DNA of 64,000 nucleotides, from NCBI GenBank assembly GCA_020073665.1, contig JAIQEU010000010.1, forward strand, positions 100,258 through 164,257. Reading direction: 5' to 3'. This stretch comes from Terriglobia bacterium (GTDB taxonomy: Bacteria > Acidobacteriota > Terriglobia > Terriglobales > Acidobacteriaceae). Below, in pieces: positions 35,807 through 44,017 of the stretch. The notes below the pieces were generated by a model that saw only the letters and a program-made list of their open reading frames with translations, was not told the origin of the DNA and did not search any database. Positions within the stretch are counted from its first letter, which is position 1; each line of letters begins with the position of its first letter. A program made the translations under genes and the position numbers.

Positions 35807-38743
35807 ATGATCGGCCAGACGATTTCCCACTACCGCATCACGCAGAGGCTGGGCGGTGGGGGCATGGGAGTGGTGTATGAGGCGGAGGACCAGCGCCTCG
35901 GACGACGTGTCGCGCTCAAGTTTCTTCCCGAAGAACTGGCGCAGGACCCGCAGGCGCGCGAGCGTTTCCAGCGCGAAGCCCGGGCGGCGTCGGCGCTCAA
36001 CCATCCCAATATCTGCACCATTTACGACATTGGAGAAGAGGCTGGGCGGCACTTCATCGTGATGGAGTACCTCGAGGGTACGACGCTCAAGTACCGCATC
36101 GAGGGGCGGCCGATTTCGATAGACCAGTTGGTGGATTTTGGGGTGCAAGTGGCCGACGGACTCGACGTGGCGCACACCGCGGGCATCGTGCATCGCGATC
36201 TGAAGCCAGCGAATTTATTTCTGACTAAGCGCGGGCAGGCCAAGATTCTGGATTTCGGGCTGGCCAAGGTCGCCGGTGGGCCGATGCCACACGCGCAGAC
36301 CGCCGGGGCCTCGCTGCCTACGATGGCGGTGGACGCCGCGCACCTGACCAGTCCGGGCAGCACCGTGGGCACGGTGGCTTATATGTCTCCGGAACAGGCG
36401 CGAGGTGAAGACCTGGACGCGCGCACGGACCTGTTTTCGTTTGGCGCGGTGCTCTATGAGATGGCCACCGGGCGGCAGCCGTTTACTGGTAACACATCCG
36501 CGGTCATCTTTGACGCCATCCTGAATCGCGCGCCCACGGCGCCGGTGCGGCTGAATCCCAACCTGCCAGCCGAACTCGAGCGCATCATCAACAAGGCCCT
36601 GGAGAAGGATCGCGATCTGCGTTACCAGGTGGCTTCGGAGTTGCGCGGAGACCTGAAGCGGCTGAAGCGCGAGATTGATTCGAGCCGGAGTTCAGTCGCG
36701 AGTGTAGCCACGCCTGTGACGGATTCAGCGCCCACGGCGCCGGTGGTGCCGGCGTCTACGGCGCCGTCTTCATCGGCAGCTCACGCGGCGGCGCGGGTAT
36801 CAGGACCTCATTTGACCGCGGCGATTGCGCCTTCCGCTGGACGCAAGACCTGGCGCTGGCTGGCTGTGGCCGGGCTGGTTGTAGCAGCCGTAATCGCTGG
36901 ATTCTTCTACACCCGCAGCGCGCGAGCGCTGACGGAAAAAGACTCCATCCTGCTGAGCGACTTTGTCAACACGACTGGCGACGCCGTATTCGACGACACG
37001 CTGAAGCAGGCGCTGGCCGTACAGCTGGAGCAGTCGCCCTACTTGAACGTCTTTCCCTCGGACCGGGTACGGGACACGTTGCGCTACATGGGACGTTCTC
37101 CCGATGAGCGGGTTACGCCCGACCTCGCGCGTCAGGTTTGCCAGCGCGAAGGCATCAAAGCCATCCTCGAAGGCTCGATTGCGACGATCGGCAGCCAGTA
37201 CGTGATTGGCGTGGACGCGGTGAACTGCCAGACCGGCGACAGCCTGGCCCGCGAACAGGTCCAGGTGGACAAGAAAGAACAGGTCCTGGGCGCCGTGGGG
37301 AAGGCCGCCTCGAACCTGCGGGGCAAACTGGGTGAATCGCTGGCTTCGGTGCAGAAATTCGATGCCCCGGTCGAGGAAGCCACGACCTCATCGCTGGAAG
37401 CACTGAAGGCTTTCAGCCTAGGTGAAGCGGAGCGGTCGAAAGGAGCAGAGTACGCGGCCATCCCTTTTTACCGGCACGCGATCGAACTGGATCCGAATTT
37501 CGCCATCGCTTATGCCCACATAGGACAGTCCTACGCCAATACCAACCAGGATGAGCCCGCCATCGAAAACATGAAGCAAGCGTTTGAGCGGCGAGATCGC
37601 GCCAGCGAACGGGAAAAGCTCTACATTACGACGCACTATTACGATATCGTGACCGGAGAAACTGACAAGTCGGTTGAGGCCTACCAGCTCTGGAAGCGGA
37701 CCTATCCGCGCGATTCCATTCCCACCAATAACCTTGCCGTGGCCTATGCCCTGCAGGGCAAGTTTGACCAGAGTTTGGAGGAAGCCCAGGAAACCATGCG
37801 CCTGGATCCCAACCATTCGCTCAGCTACCAGATTGTCGGCGGAGCGTACCTGGGCTTGGATCGGTTGGCTGAAGCAAAGGCGATTCGTCAAAAACAGATT
37901 GGGCTCAAGCTGGATTCAACGGGAGATCACCGGGACCTTTTCGGATTGGCTTTCCTGGAGAACGACACGGCAGCGATGCAACGTGAGGTCGATTGGGCAA
38001 AAGGCCAGCCCGATGAGTTCGACATGTTGGAGACCGAGGCTGGGGTAGCAGGGTCCTCGGGAAAGCTGCAAAGCGCCCGGGAGTTTTTCCGTCAAGCCGT
38101 TGAGATTGCGCAACGCGGCAAGTTTCAGGAAAGCGTGGCCAGTCTTTATGGCCGACTTGCGATTCGCGAAGCCCTGTCCGGGAACTCGGCCGCTGCGCGT
38201 CAACTGGCAACGAGAGCTACTGCTGTGGATCGGAGCCGACTACCACTATTTGTCGCGGGCCTCGCTGCCGCTCTGGCCGGAGACTCCAAGGATGCCGAGA
38301 TGGCAGCGGATGAGATCAACCGGACCGCTCCCACTGACCTCGCGATGAATAACATGTTGGTTCCCCTGATTCGTGCCGAGATCGAAGTCAGCCGGGGCAA
38401 TGGACGCAAAGCGATCGAATTTCTGCAAGTAACGGCTCCCTACGAATTTGGCTGGTATACCCGTATCTGGCCCAGTTACATCCGAGGCCAAGCTTATCTG
38501 CAGATGAAGCAAGGAAAAGAAGCAGCCGCCGAGTTCCAAAAGGCCATGGATCATCGCTGGGTTTGCATGATTACTGAGCCATGCTCCATTATTCGACTGC
38601 AACTGGCGCGGGCCCGGATGTTGTCCGGTGATACCGCGGGTGCTCGCACGGCGTACCAGGATTTCTTCGCATTGTGGAAGGACGCCGATCCCGACGTCCC
38701 CATCTTGAAAGAGGCCAAGGCCGAGTACGCCAAGCTGCAGTGA
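35807..38743 (+). CDS. Transmembrane Ser/Thr protein kinase with TPR C-terminus
   Basis: 978 residues. N-terminal Hanks-type kinase (about 9-275) with glycine loop [11 protein letters not shown], catalytic K38 in [14 protein letters not shown] (D131) and DFG (149-151), followed by an Ala/Pro/Ser-rich linker, one membrane segment near residue 350 and an extracytoplasmic part. That part starts with a conserved block ([15 protein letters not shown]) and continues as a tetratricopeptide array from about residue 545 to the end. This architecture is expanded in Acidobacteriota. It probably senses something outside through the TPR part. The zinc-ribbon proteins downstream are possible partners, but only by position. 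Confidence 0.93.
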   Translation: MIGQTISHYRITQRLGGGGMGVVYEAEDQRLGRRVALKFLPEELAQDPQARERFQREARAASALNHPNICTIYDIGEEAGRHFIVMEYLEGTTLKYRIEGRPISIDQLVDFGVQVADGLDVAHTAGIVHRDLKPANLFLTKRGQAKILDFGLAKVAGGPMPHAQTAGASLPTMAVDAAHLTSPGSTVGTVAYMSPEQARGEDLDARTDLFSFGAVLYEMATGRQPFTGNTSAVIFDAILNRAPTAPVRLNPNLPAELERIINKALEKDRDLRYQVASELRGDLKRLKREIDSSRSSVASVATPVTDSAPTAPVVPASTAPSSSAAHAAARVSGPHLTAAIAPSAGRKTWRWLAVAGLVVAAVIAGFFYTRSARALTEKDSILLSDFVNTTGDAVFDDTLKQALAVQLEQSPYLNVFPSDRVRDTLRYMGRSPDERVTPDLARQVCQREGIKAILEGSIATIGSQYVIGVDAVNCQTGDSLAREQVQVDKKEQVLGAVGKAASNLRGKLGESLASVQKFDAPVEEATTSSLEALKAFSLGEAERSKGAEYAAIPFYRHAIELDPNFAIAYAHIGQSYANTNQDEPAIENMKQAFERRDRASEREKLYITTHYYDIVTGETDKSVEAYQLWKRTYPRDSIPTNNLAVAYALQGKFDQSLEEAQETMRLDPNHSLSYQIVGGAYLGLDRLAEAKAIRQKQIGLKLDSTGDHRDLFGLAFLENDTAAMQREVDWAKGQPDEFDMLETEAGVAGSSGKLQSAREFFRQAVEIAQRGKFQESVASLYGRLAIREALSGNSAAARQLATRATAVDRSRLPLFVAGLAAALAGDSKDAEMAADEINRTAPTDLAMNNMLVPLIRAEIEVSRGNGRKAIEFLQVTAPYEFGWYTRIWPSYIRGQAYLQMKQGKEAAAEFQKAMDHRWVCMITEPCSIIRLQLARARMLSGDTAGARTAYQDFFALWKDADPDVPILKEAKAEYAKLQ

Positions 38744-39093
38744 GATTTGGTCCGGTTGGTCGCACGGGGACCCGAGTTGCGCCGTTTCTATCCATTCAGC
38801 CCGGTGTGCAAACTTTTGCACTTTTCGCAACTCCCAGCGGATAAGGCGAACCCGGGCCATATGCTAGATATTGCTCAATGGCGGCCCCCGCGCTTGACTT
38901 GGGAACGCCATAATCCAAACAACAATAAGGACTTGAGCTGGCCTTCCGAATGGAGCGAGCGGTCCTCACTGGACGCCAGGCGGGGCCTTAGAATCAAGGG
39001 GTTGCGGAAACCGAATACAGCTCTTTGGACGGTCAATTGCACTAGAATGGGTAGGTCCGGTGTCACCTGCCGGGCCGCGGGGTATCCGCCGAC
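38744..39093. other. Intergenic region with a perfect 16-bp dyad
   Basis: 350 bases between the kinase and the GAF/zinc-ribbon gene. The only structure seen is the GTGCAAA-CT-TTTGCAC dyad, listed separately. No gene or terminator noticed. Confidence 0.5.
38806..38821. promoter_or_regulatory. GTGCAAA-N2-TTTGCAC dyad, copy 1
   Basis: Perfect 7-base arms with centre CT, about 270 bases ahead of the GAF/zinc-ribbon gene. The same arms occur at 55206-55221 ahead of the giant NRPS. Confidence 0.5.
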
Positions 39094-40719
39094 GTGAAGC
39101 AGGAACTCACCAGTACGCAGGCCAGACCGGTCCTGGACGTGGATTCGTTCCAGCAACTTCTGTCTGCCGCCTATGTGATCCAACAGGAAAATGACGGCGT
39201 TCGGGCGGCCAAAGCGCGGCCCGACCACAGTCAGTGTCTCGCCGAAATCGTAGAGACTCAGAAACAGATTCAGACCCGCCAGTTGGAGCTTTCGTCCGCC
39301 GCCAATCTGATTGCCGAACGAGTGCAAAGAATCACTCAGGCCGCGGGGGTGGCGGTGGGAGTAGTGAAGAAGGAAGATCAAGTCTCGTATGTGGCCGCTC
39401 TCGGAACTGCCGCCGACAGCGCTGGCTCGCTGGAGCCGCTGGCGGCTTGTTTGTCGGCCAACTGCATCCGCCATGGAGAAATCCTGCAGTGCCCCGACGC
39501 CGAAGCGGATTTCCGGCTGAGCCCGGAAATATGCCGCGCGCTGGGCGTGAAATCTCTGATCGCGGTTCCCGTTTATCACGAAGGAACGATTGCCGGCGTG
39601 CTGGAAGTCAGGTTCGCCGCAGGTAACGCTTTCCAGGAACAGGACGTCCGCAGTTGCCAACTCATGGCCGGGCTGGTTGCCGAGGCCATCGCGCGTGCCG
39701 CGGAACAGGAATGGAAGCAGGTGCTGGCCGCAGAACGGGCGACCATGCTGGAGGCGCTGGAAAGAATCAAGCCGCAGCTGGAACGTTTGGCGGAAACGCC
39801 CGCGCACGAAGCCAAGCCAGCACCAACGCCCGCCGCAGCTCCTGCCACAGGCGTGGCCTGCCACTGCGGGAACTGGTTGGGAGCAGACGAATCTTTTTGC
39901 GGGCTGTGTGGAACTCCACGCAACAAGGAAAAATCCGCCAACCGCGACCTGCAGAGCAAGGTGGCATCGTTGTGGCACATGCAGCAAGCCGCAAAGCAGC
40001 TGGACGAAACCCTGGCCGGAGCGCCGCGCAGCACCACCGAGCCGGATGACGAAGCCGCGCCACTTCATCCCGTGCTCGAGGAGATCGCCGCCGGGACAGA
40101 GGCTGAAGAAGAGCCGGCGGCGCTCATGAGAATCGAACGGCAGCGCACCATCGGACACGAGGCGATCCCAGAAGCACTGGAGCTACAGGACGCGCTACGC
40201 ATACTGCCGGCCGACCATGCGGCCTCACTTCCAGCGCAGGGTTATCCCTGGACATCCGCGGCGCGGGCCCGCGAGTGGCTGGAGTCGTTGAAGCCGCACC
40301 CGGAGAGCCGCGCCTGGATCGTGGGTACCTGGCGGATTCATCGCGCCAACATTTACCTGGGAGCAGCCATCATTCTGCTTCTGACCGTGTGCATCAGCGC
40401 GCTCTCGGGCTGGGGCTCGCAGCCGGTGCCCACCACAAGCGCGTCGAACCGACCTGCGGCGCGGGTCCGCGCACTGCAACCCAAGTTGACTTTCTTCGAA
40501 AGGACGCTGGTTTCACTAGGCCTGGCCGAAGTGCCGACGACGCCAGTGCAGGTATACCTGGGAAACCCCAACACCCAGGTATGGGTGGATACGCGCACCG
40601 CGCTTTATTACTGCCCCGGAAACGATCTCTACGGTAAGACGCCTGGCGGCAAGCTCAGCACTCAGCGCGACGCGCAACTGGACCAGTTTGAACCGGCCAC
40701 TCGCAGACCTTGCAACTAG
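39094..40719 (+). CDS. GAF domain, zinc-ribbon membrane protein
   Basis: 541 residues. Coiled coil (about 40-75), GAF domain (about 75-205; LGVKSLIAVPVYHEGTIAGV), a zinc ribbon (CHCG then CGLCGTP, about 253-273), an acidic linker, a single membrane segment (about 425-442; LGAAIILLLTVCIS) and a short extracytoplasmic domain with VWVDTRTALYYCPG. The last block recurs, from memory, in acidobacterial exported proteins. The zinc ribbon and membrane span are shared with the next gene. GTG start. Function unknown; a cytoplasmic GAF plus exported tip suggests a sensor. Confidence 0.75.
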   Translation: MKQELTSTQARPVLDVDSFQQLLSAAYVIQQENDGVRAAKARPDHSQCLAEIVETQKQIQTRQLELSSAANLIAERVQRITQAAGVAVGVVKKEDQVSYVAALGTAADSAGSLEPLAACLSANCIRHGEILQCPDAEADFRLSPEICRALGVKSLIAVPVYHEGTIAGVLEVRFAAGNAFQEQDVRSCQLMAGLVAEAIARAAEQEWKQVLAAERATMLEALERIKPQLERLAETPAHEAKPAPTPAAAPATGVACHCGNWLGADESFCGLCGTPRNKEKSANRDLQSKVASLWHMQQAAKQLDETLAGAPRSTTEPDDEAAPLHPVLEEIAAGTEAEEEPAALMRIERQRTIGHEAIPEALELQDALRILPADHAASLPAQGYPWTSAARAREWLESLKPHPESRAWIVGTWRIHRANIYLGAAIILLLTVCISALSGWGSQPVPTTSASNRPAARVRALQPKLTFFERTLVSLGLAEVPTTPVQVYLGNPNTQVWVDTRTALYYCPGNDLYGKTPGGKLSTQRDAQLDQFEPATRRPCN

Positions 40720-40812
40720 TCATTCGTCGTTCTTCAGTAGTTTTTCCACATCCAGGGTTTGACAACGCCGCACCGCGGGAGTGGAATGGCGAATAAGTAA
40801 ATCGGTGGAGTC

Positions 40813-41922
40813 TTGGCCTTGGCGGAACCCTCAGAAAAATCATCCAACCCTTCCCATCTGCCGGATCCCAGGCTGAACCCCTTGCTGAATCCGACACTGG
40901 GGCAGAACCTCGGGCGATGGGCGCAGGTGTATTTCACCAGCCCTCCGGAGAAACGCGAGAGCGCGGTGGTGGAACTGCTGCGTGAACTGGAGGGTGATCC
41001 GCCGGCGGCGCGGAACACGGCTCGGGAAAAACCTGCGCCAGCCGCTCTTCCGCCAGTCAAGGTCAGCGAGCCCCCGCAGGAATTGGTAAATTGTCCCTCC
41101 TGCCGGGAAGAGAACCCAGCCGGCCAGGCATTCTGCGGAATCTGTGGGACAGCTTTGCGCTCTACCATTGAGCCGAGCCCCGTACCCTCGGCTGTGCCAG
41201 CGACCGCTGCGGTCGCCCCGATCTCTGCGGAAGACGGCCTGCAATGGCTGCGGGAGCGAGTTCCAGTTCGCGTCGGAGATGAGGGGCCTGGATCAGGCAA
41301 TACGTGGAAATTGGTGGCTGCAGGCTTGGCGATTGCGCTGGCGGTTTTTGCTTACCTTGTATGGACTCCGCGGCCGGCCGCTGTACCCTCGCAGGCTCCT
41401 CTGGTAAGCACACCGGCAAGCGTAGCTGCTCCGCAGGCGGCACCGACGATTGCGCCCGTGCACCCTGCTCCGACCGCTTCTGCACCTCGGGTGCAACCGG
41501 TGCCACACTCGCCAGCGGTCGAAACCACCGTCGCGCGGGGTGAAGATACGCATCAGACTCCGCTGCAAGCCCGGCTGGCTTCGCCCCCCGGCAACGCATC
41601 CGACGGCGACTCCGCAGGCGCGCATCCGCAGACTGAGCCAGCGAGTGCCGGACCCGGCGCCCGGGAGCTCAAGGAAGCGCAGCGCATTCTTGCCGCCGAG
41701 GGCCAGTCGCGAGATACGACGGAAGCTGCAAAATGGTTGTGGAAGGCCGTCGGTAAACAGAACCCCAGCGCTACCCTGCTGCTGGCCGATCTCTATCTGC
41801 GAGGCGATGGCGTGCCCCGGAGTTGCGAACAAGCCCGGGTGCTGCTGCTGGCTGCCCTGCGGAAAGGCGCCAGCGATGCCGCGGGGAAACTGCACGAACT
41901 CGAGACCAACGGCTGCCCGTAG
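40813..41922 (+). CDS. Zinc-ribbon membrane protein with Sel1-like C-terminus
   Basis: 369 residues. N-terminal part with a zinc ribbon (CPSC then CGICGTA, about residues 95-115) preceded by a Pro/Ala linker, one membrane segment near residue 172 (LVAAGLAIALAVFAYLV), a long Pro/Ala-rich exported linker and a C-terminal pair of Sel1/TPR-like helices (AAKWLWKAVGKQNPSATLLLADLYLRGDG, shown in part). TTG start after GGTGGAG. It has the same ribbon-membrane-exported-tip plan as the preceding gene. Confidence 0.72.
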   Translation: MALAEPSEKSSNPSHLPDPRLNPLLNPTLGQNLGRWAQVYFTSPPEKRESAVVELLRELEGDPPAARNTAREKPAPAALPPVKVSEPPQELVNCPSCREENPAGQAFCGICGTALRSTIEPSPVPSAVPATAAVAPISAEDGLQWLRERVPVRVGDEGPGSGNTWKLVAAGLAIALAVFAYLVWTPRPAAVPSQAPLVSTPASVAAPQAAPTIAPVHPAPTASAPRVQPVPHSPAVETTVARGEDTHQTPLQARLASPPGNASDGDSAGAHPQTEPASAGPGARELKEAQRILAAEGQSRDTTEAAKWLWKAVGKQNPSATLLLADLYLRGDGVPRSCEQARVLLLAALRKGASDAAGKLHELETNGCP

Positions 41923-41930
41923 AAGATCAA

Positions 41931-41957
41931 AAAAAATGACCTCCGCTAGCGGAGGTC
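41931..41957 (-). terminator. Rho-independent terminator for the second LuxR pair
   Basis: On the minus strand a perfect 20-base palindrome (41938-41957, core CCGCTAGCGG) is followed by an uninterrupted run of eight T. It faces the minus-strand HTH genes and sits between them and the convergent zinc-ribbon gene. The clearest intrinsic terminator in the window. Confidence 0.8.
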
Positions 41958-41979
41958 TCCAGTCGTCTTGCGGCTTCGG

Positions 41980-42501
41980 TTAGTGTTCGAATACACCGTG
42001 ACCGCGGGGCGGAACATGAACCAGATCCAGGATACTGTGCTCCCAGATCTCGAGCGCTTCAGGCTTGGGCGGTACCTTCGTGCTTTCTGGCTTCGTACCA
42101 GAGGGCAAGTTCAACCCGGTTCCAGAGTCCGAGCTTGTCGTAGATAACTCGAAGGTAGTTTTTGACGACGTGCTCAGTGGTTCCGATCGCGGTTGCGACT
42201 TCGCGATTCTTGAGTCCCTGGGCCACGAGTTCAATGACTCGCTGCTCCCGCTCATTGGGGACACGTTTTCCGTAGCGCTCACCTCCGAACATAGTTGCCT
42301 CCGATACAAGAGAGTTGCGAGTTTTACCCGCTTGATGCCGCTGTCAATGCCAAAACGCAGGAAAAGCCGATTGAAGTGGGCTTTCACCGTGCGGCGAGCC
42401 ATCTTGAGTTGTCGTGCGATCTCGTCGTTGTCACAGCCCTGCAGCAGCAACTCAGCGATCTGCTGCTCGCGCGGACCCAGAGAAACAGGATTCTCCTTCA
42501 T
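41980..42501 (-). CDS. LuxR/NarL-type HTH protein with run-on reading frame (first of pair)
   Basis: The N-terminal 75 residues are a LuxR-type HTH: LGPREQQIAELLLQGCDNDEIARQ, then ARRTVKAHFNRLFLRFGI and a basic tail (GIKRVKLATLLYRRQ), very like the first gene of the 18-kb pair. Where that homologue ends with a stop codon, this frame continues for about 95 further residues. The extension is Ser/Pro/Thr-rich without recognisable structure and runs through the entire second HTH gene in another frame. Probably the stop was lost; the biologically meaningful part is about 42270-42501. GGAG precedes the ATG. Confidence 0.65.
   Translation of the reverse strand: MKENPVSLGPREQQIAELLLQGCDNDEIARQLKMARRTVKAHFNRLFLRFGIDSGIKRVKLATLLYRRQLCSEVSATENVSPMSGSSESLNSWPRDSRIAKSQPRSEPLSTSSKTTFELSTTSSDSGTGLNLPSGTKPESTKVPPKPEALEIWEHSILDLVHVPPRGHGVFEH
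42059..42292 (-). CDS. LuxR/NarL-type HTH protein, HTH domain only (second of pair)
   Basis: 77 residues consisting of an HTH: NEREQRVIELVAQGLKNREV, TAIGTTEHVVKNYLRVIYDK and LGLWNRVELALW, closely matching the second gene of the 18-kb pair (VVKNYLRNAFDKLGVWSRLELA). GGAGG five bases ahead of the ATG is strong. It lies entirely inside the run-on frame of the first gene. Followed by a good terminator. Confidence 0.78.
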   Translation of the reverse strand: MFGGERYGKRVPNEREQRVIELVAQGLKNREVATAIGTTEHVVKNYLRVIYDKLGLWNRVELALWYEARKHEGTAQA

Positions 42502-42907
42502 GCCAACTCCCCCCTCAGCAAGGATGACCCCAGACCGGGACGATTCTGGCTACACCTCCGGCTGCCCCGTATTCACGTTTCGCGTAAGGGGCTCCAAAAT
42601 TTGTACAGGGTCTACCAACTTTCATAGCATTCACACTGCCAAGTCACTGATAAAGCCGCAGTGATCTGCGAACTGGCATTTCCACAGGGGGCGGGCAAGG
42701 ATAGTCCATGGCGTGGACGCGCCCTGCTTAGATTTCATCGTATGAGCAGGAGTTCTTCGCGAAAACGCCCGTCCATCGGCCCTTCTGGCACGGACTTCTC
42801 GATGCGGGGAGCTGGTGACAGACTAAGGTAAACACCTTAGGACAAAAATGCCCTTGTCGGAACTAAATTACACTTCGGCCTACGCGATTGCCCTTAGACA
42901 GAAGCCG
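42502..42907. other. Intergenic region with a small dyad
   Basis: About 400 bases; promoter region for the minus-strand HTH pair. It contains CTAAGGT-AAAC-ACCTTAG (42823-42840), perfect 7-base arms, downstream of the esterase gene on the minus strand: a terminator hairpin without T-tract or an operator. No gene recognised. Confidence 0.5.
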
Positions 42908-43909
42908 TTAGGGCTTGGGGTGGGCGACGAAAAAATTCCACAAGATGTTGTCGGTGTCCAGACCGCTGGCGGAGTCGAACTTGGGATTGTACGGGACCTG
43001 GCCGGCCACATTCATGGCCGAGTTGTACCAGTTGTGGGTTCCGCCCATCAGTTTGTAGAACTTCACTTCCGCATTGGCCTTGCAATTCGTGGCATCCTTC
43101 TCGACCACCGAAGTGATGTTGCCGCCGGCGTCGCACAGTGGAGCAGTGGTGTCAAAGGCGGTGCAACTATTAGCCAGCGCGCCGGTCCAATAGTTGAACG
43201 TCTGCTCCTGTGAGGTCTCCGTCGACGTGGGGGTGCTGTCGCCGCAGTAAGGAATGGCGGTGTCCTGGTCGCCGTGCAGAATCAGTACGGAAACCGGAGC
43301 GACCGCGGGCCCAACCGTGCGAGTGTCGCCGGGAGCGATGGCCGACAGGGTGCCCTCAACCACGCCGATGGCGGCCACCAGGTCGGACAACTGCACGCCT
43401 ACGCGATGCGCCATGTATCCGCCGACTGAGAAACCAGTGACGTAGATCTTCTTGGGATCGGGATGCAAATTGGCTTGCAGGGTATTAATGAGCTGGCGCA
43501 GGAAGCCGACGTCATCCGGCGGGGTTCCGCTGAAGGCAAAGTCGTTGTAGAAGACCGACCACAGGGTGTGGCCCTGGGCGCTGCGCAACGCGTCCGGATA
43601 AGCCACGGCGAATCCGGCTTCGTCGGCCTTGCCGCTCAGCACACTCATGTCCTGAAACTGCGATCCGCTGCCCTGCGAACCATGCAGCGCGATCACCAGC
43701 GCGCCGGAATTAGGCTGGTAGTTGGGGGGAATGTGCAGCACGTAGGTGCGCGCCACCCCTTGGATGCTCAGCGAACAGTTTCCCCCTGCCTGGAAATCGC
43801 AGTTTCCAGGGGGAAGTACCGCCGGAGTGGTGGAACCGCCCCCTCCGCAGGAAAGCAGGAGGAACGAGAAAGCGCCGAGCAGGACTACGCAGAAAACAAC
43901 TCTAGTCAT
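42908..43909 (-). CDS. Esterase lipoprotein, PHB depolymerase/feruloyl-esterase-like
   Basis: 333 residues. A lipoprotein signal peptide ends in LLLSC followed by GGGGS, so the protein is membrane-anchored outside the cytoplasm. Alpha/beta-hydrolase features: ALHGSQGSG oxyanion region, nucleophile motif GFSVGG (GxSxG), acid in LHGDQDTAIPY and histidine in GGTHNWY. Resembles the esterases that attack polyhydroxyalkanoate or cell-wall phenolic esters; substrate not determined. Ribosome site weak. Confidence 0.85.
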   Translation of the reverse strand: MTRVVFCVVLLGAFSFLLLSCGGGGSTTPAVLPPGNCDFQAGGNCSLSIQGVARTYVLHIPPNYQPNSGALVIALHGSQGSGSQFQDMSVLSGKADEAGFAVAYPDALRSAQGHTLWSVFYNDFAFSGTPPDDVGFLRQLINTLQANLHPDPKKIYVTGFSVGGYMAHRVGVQLSDLVAAIGVVEGTLSAIAPGDTRTVGPAVAPVSVLILHGDQDTAIPYCGDSTPTSTETSQEQTFNYWTGALANSCTAFDTTAPLCDAGGNITSVVEKDATNCKANAEVKFYKLMGGTHNWYNSAMNVAGQVPYNPKFDSASGLDTDNILWNFFVAHPKP

Positions 43910-44017
43910 GGGTAAGCATCCCGTTGGAATTTGAGGCCGCGACGAGTGGGCGCAGTACCAGCGGGCCAGAGAGGACAGCGTGGCCCATTTATTATGCCAC
44001 GTTTCCTGGCGCTCGGG

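Noticed and set aside
38806..38821. Sigma-54 promoter reading of the GTGCAAA dyads
   Set aside because: The TTGCA part resembles a -12 element, but the required GG at the correct distance for -24 is missing in all copies. The symmetry explains the sequence better.
38875..40158. 427-codon open frame antisense to the GAF/zinc-ribbon gene
   Set aside because: The sense strand encodes a clear GAF domain, zinc ribbon and membrane span; the antisense product has none.
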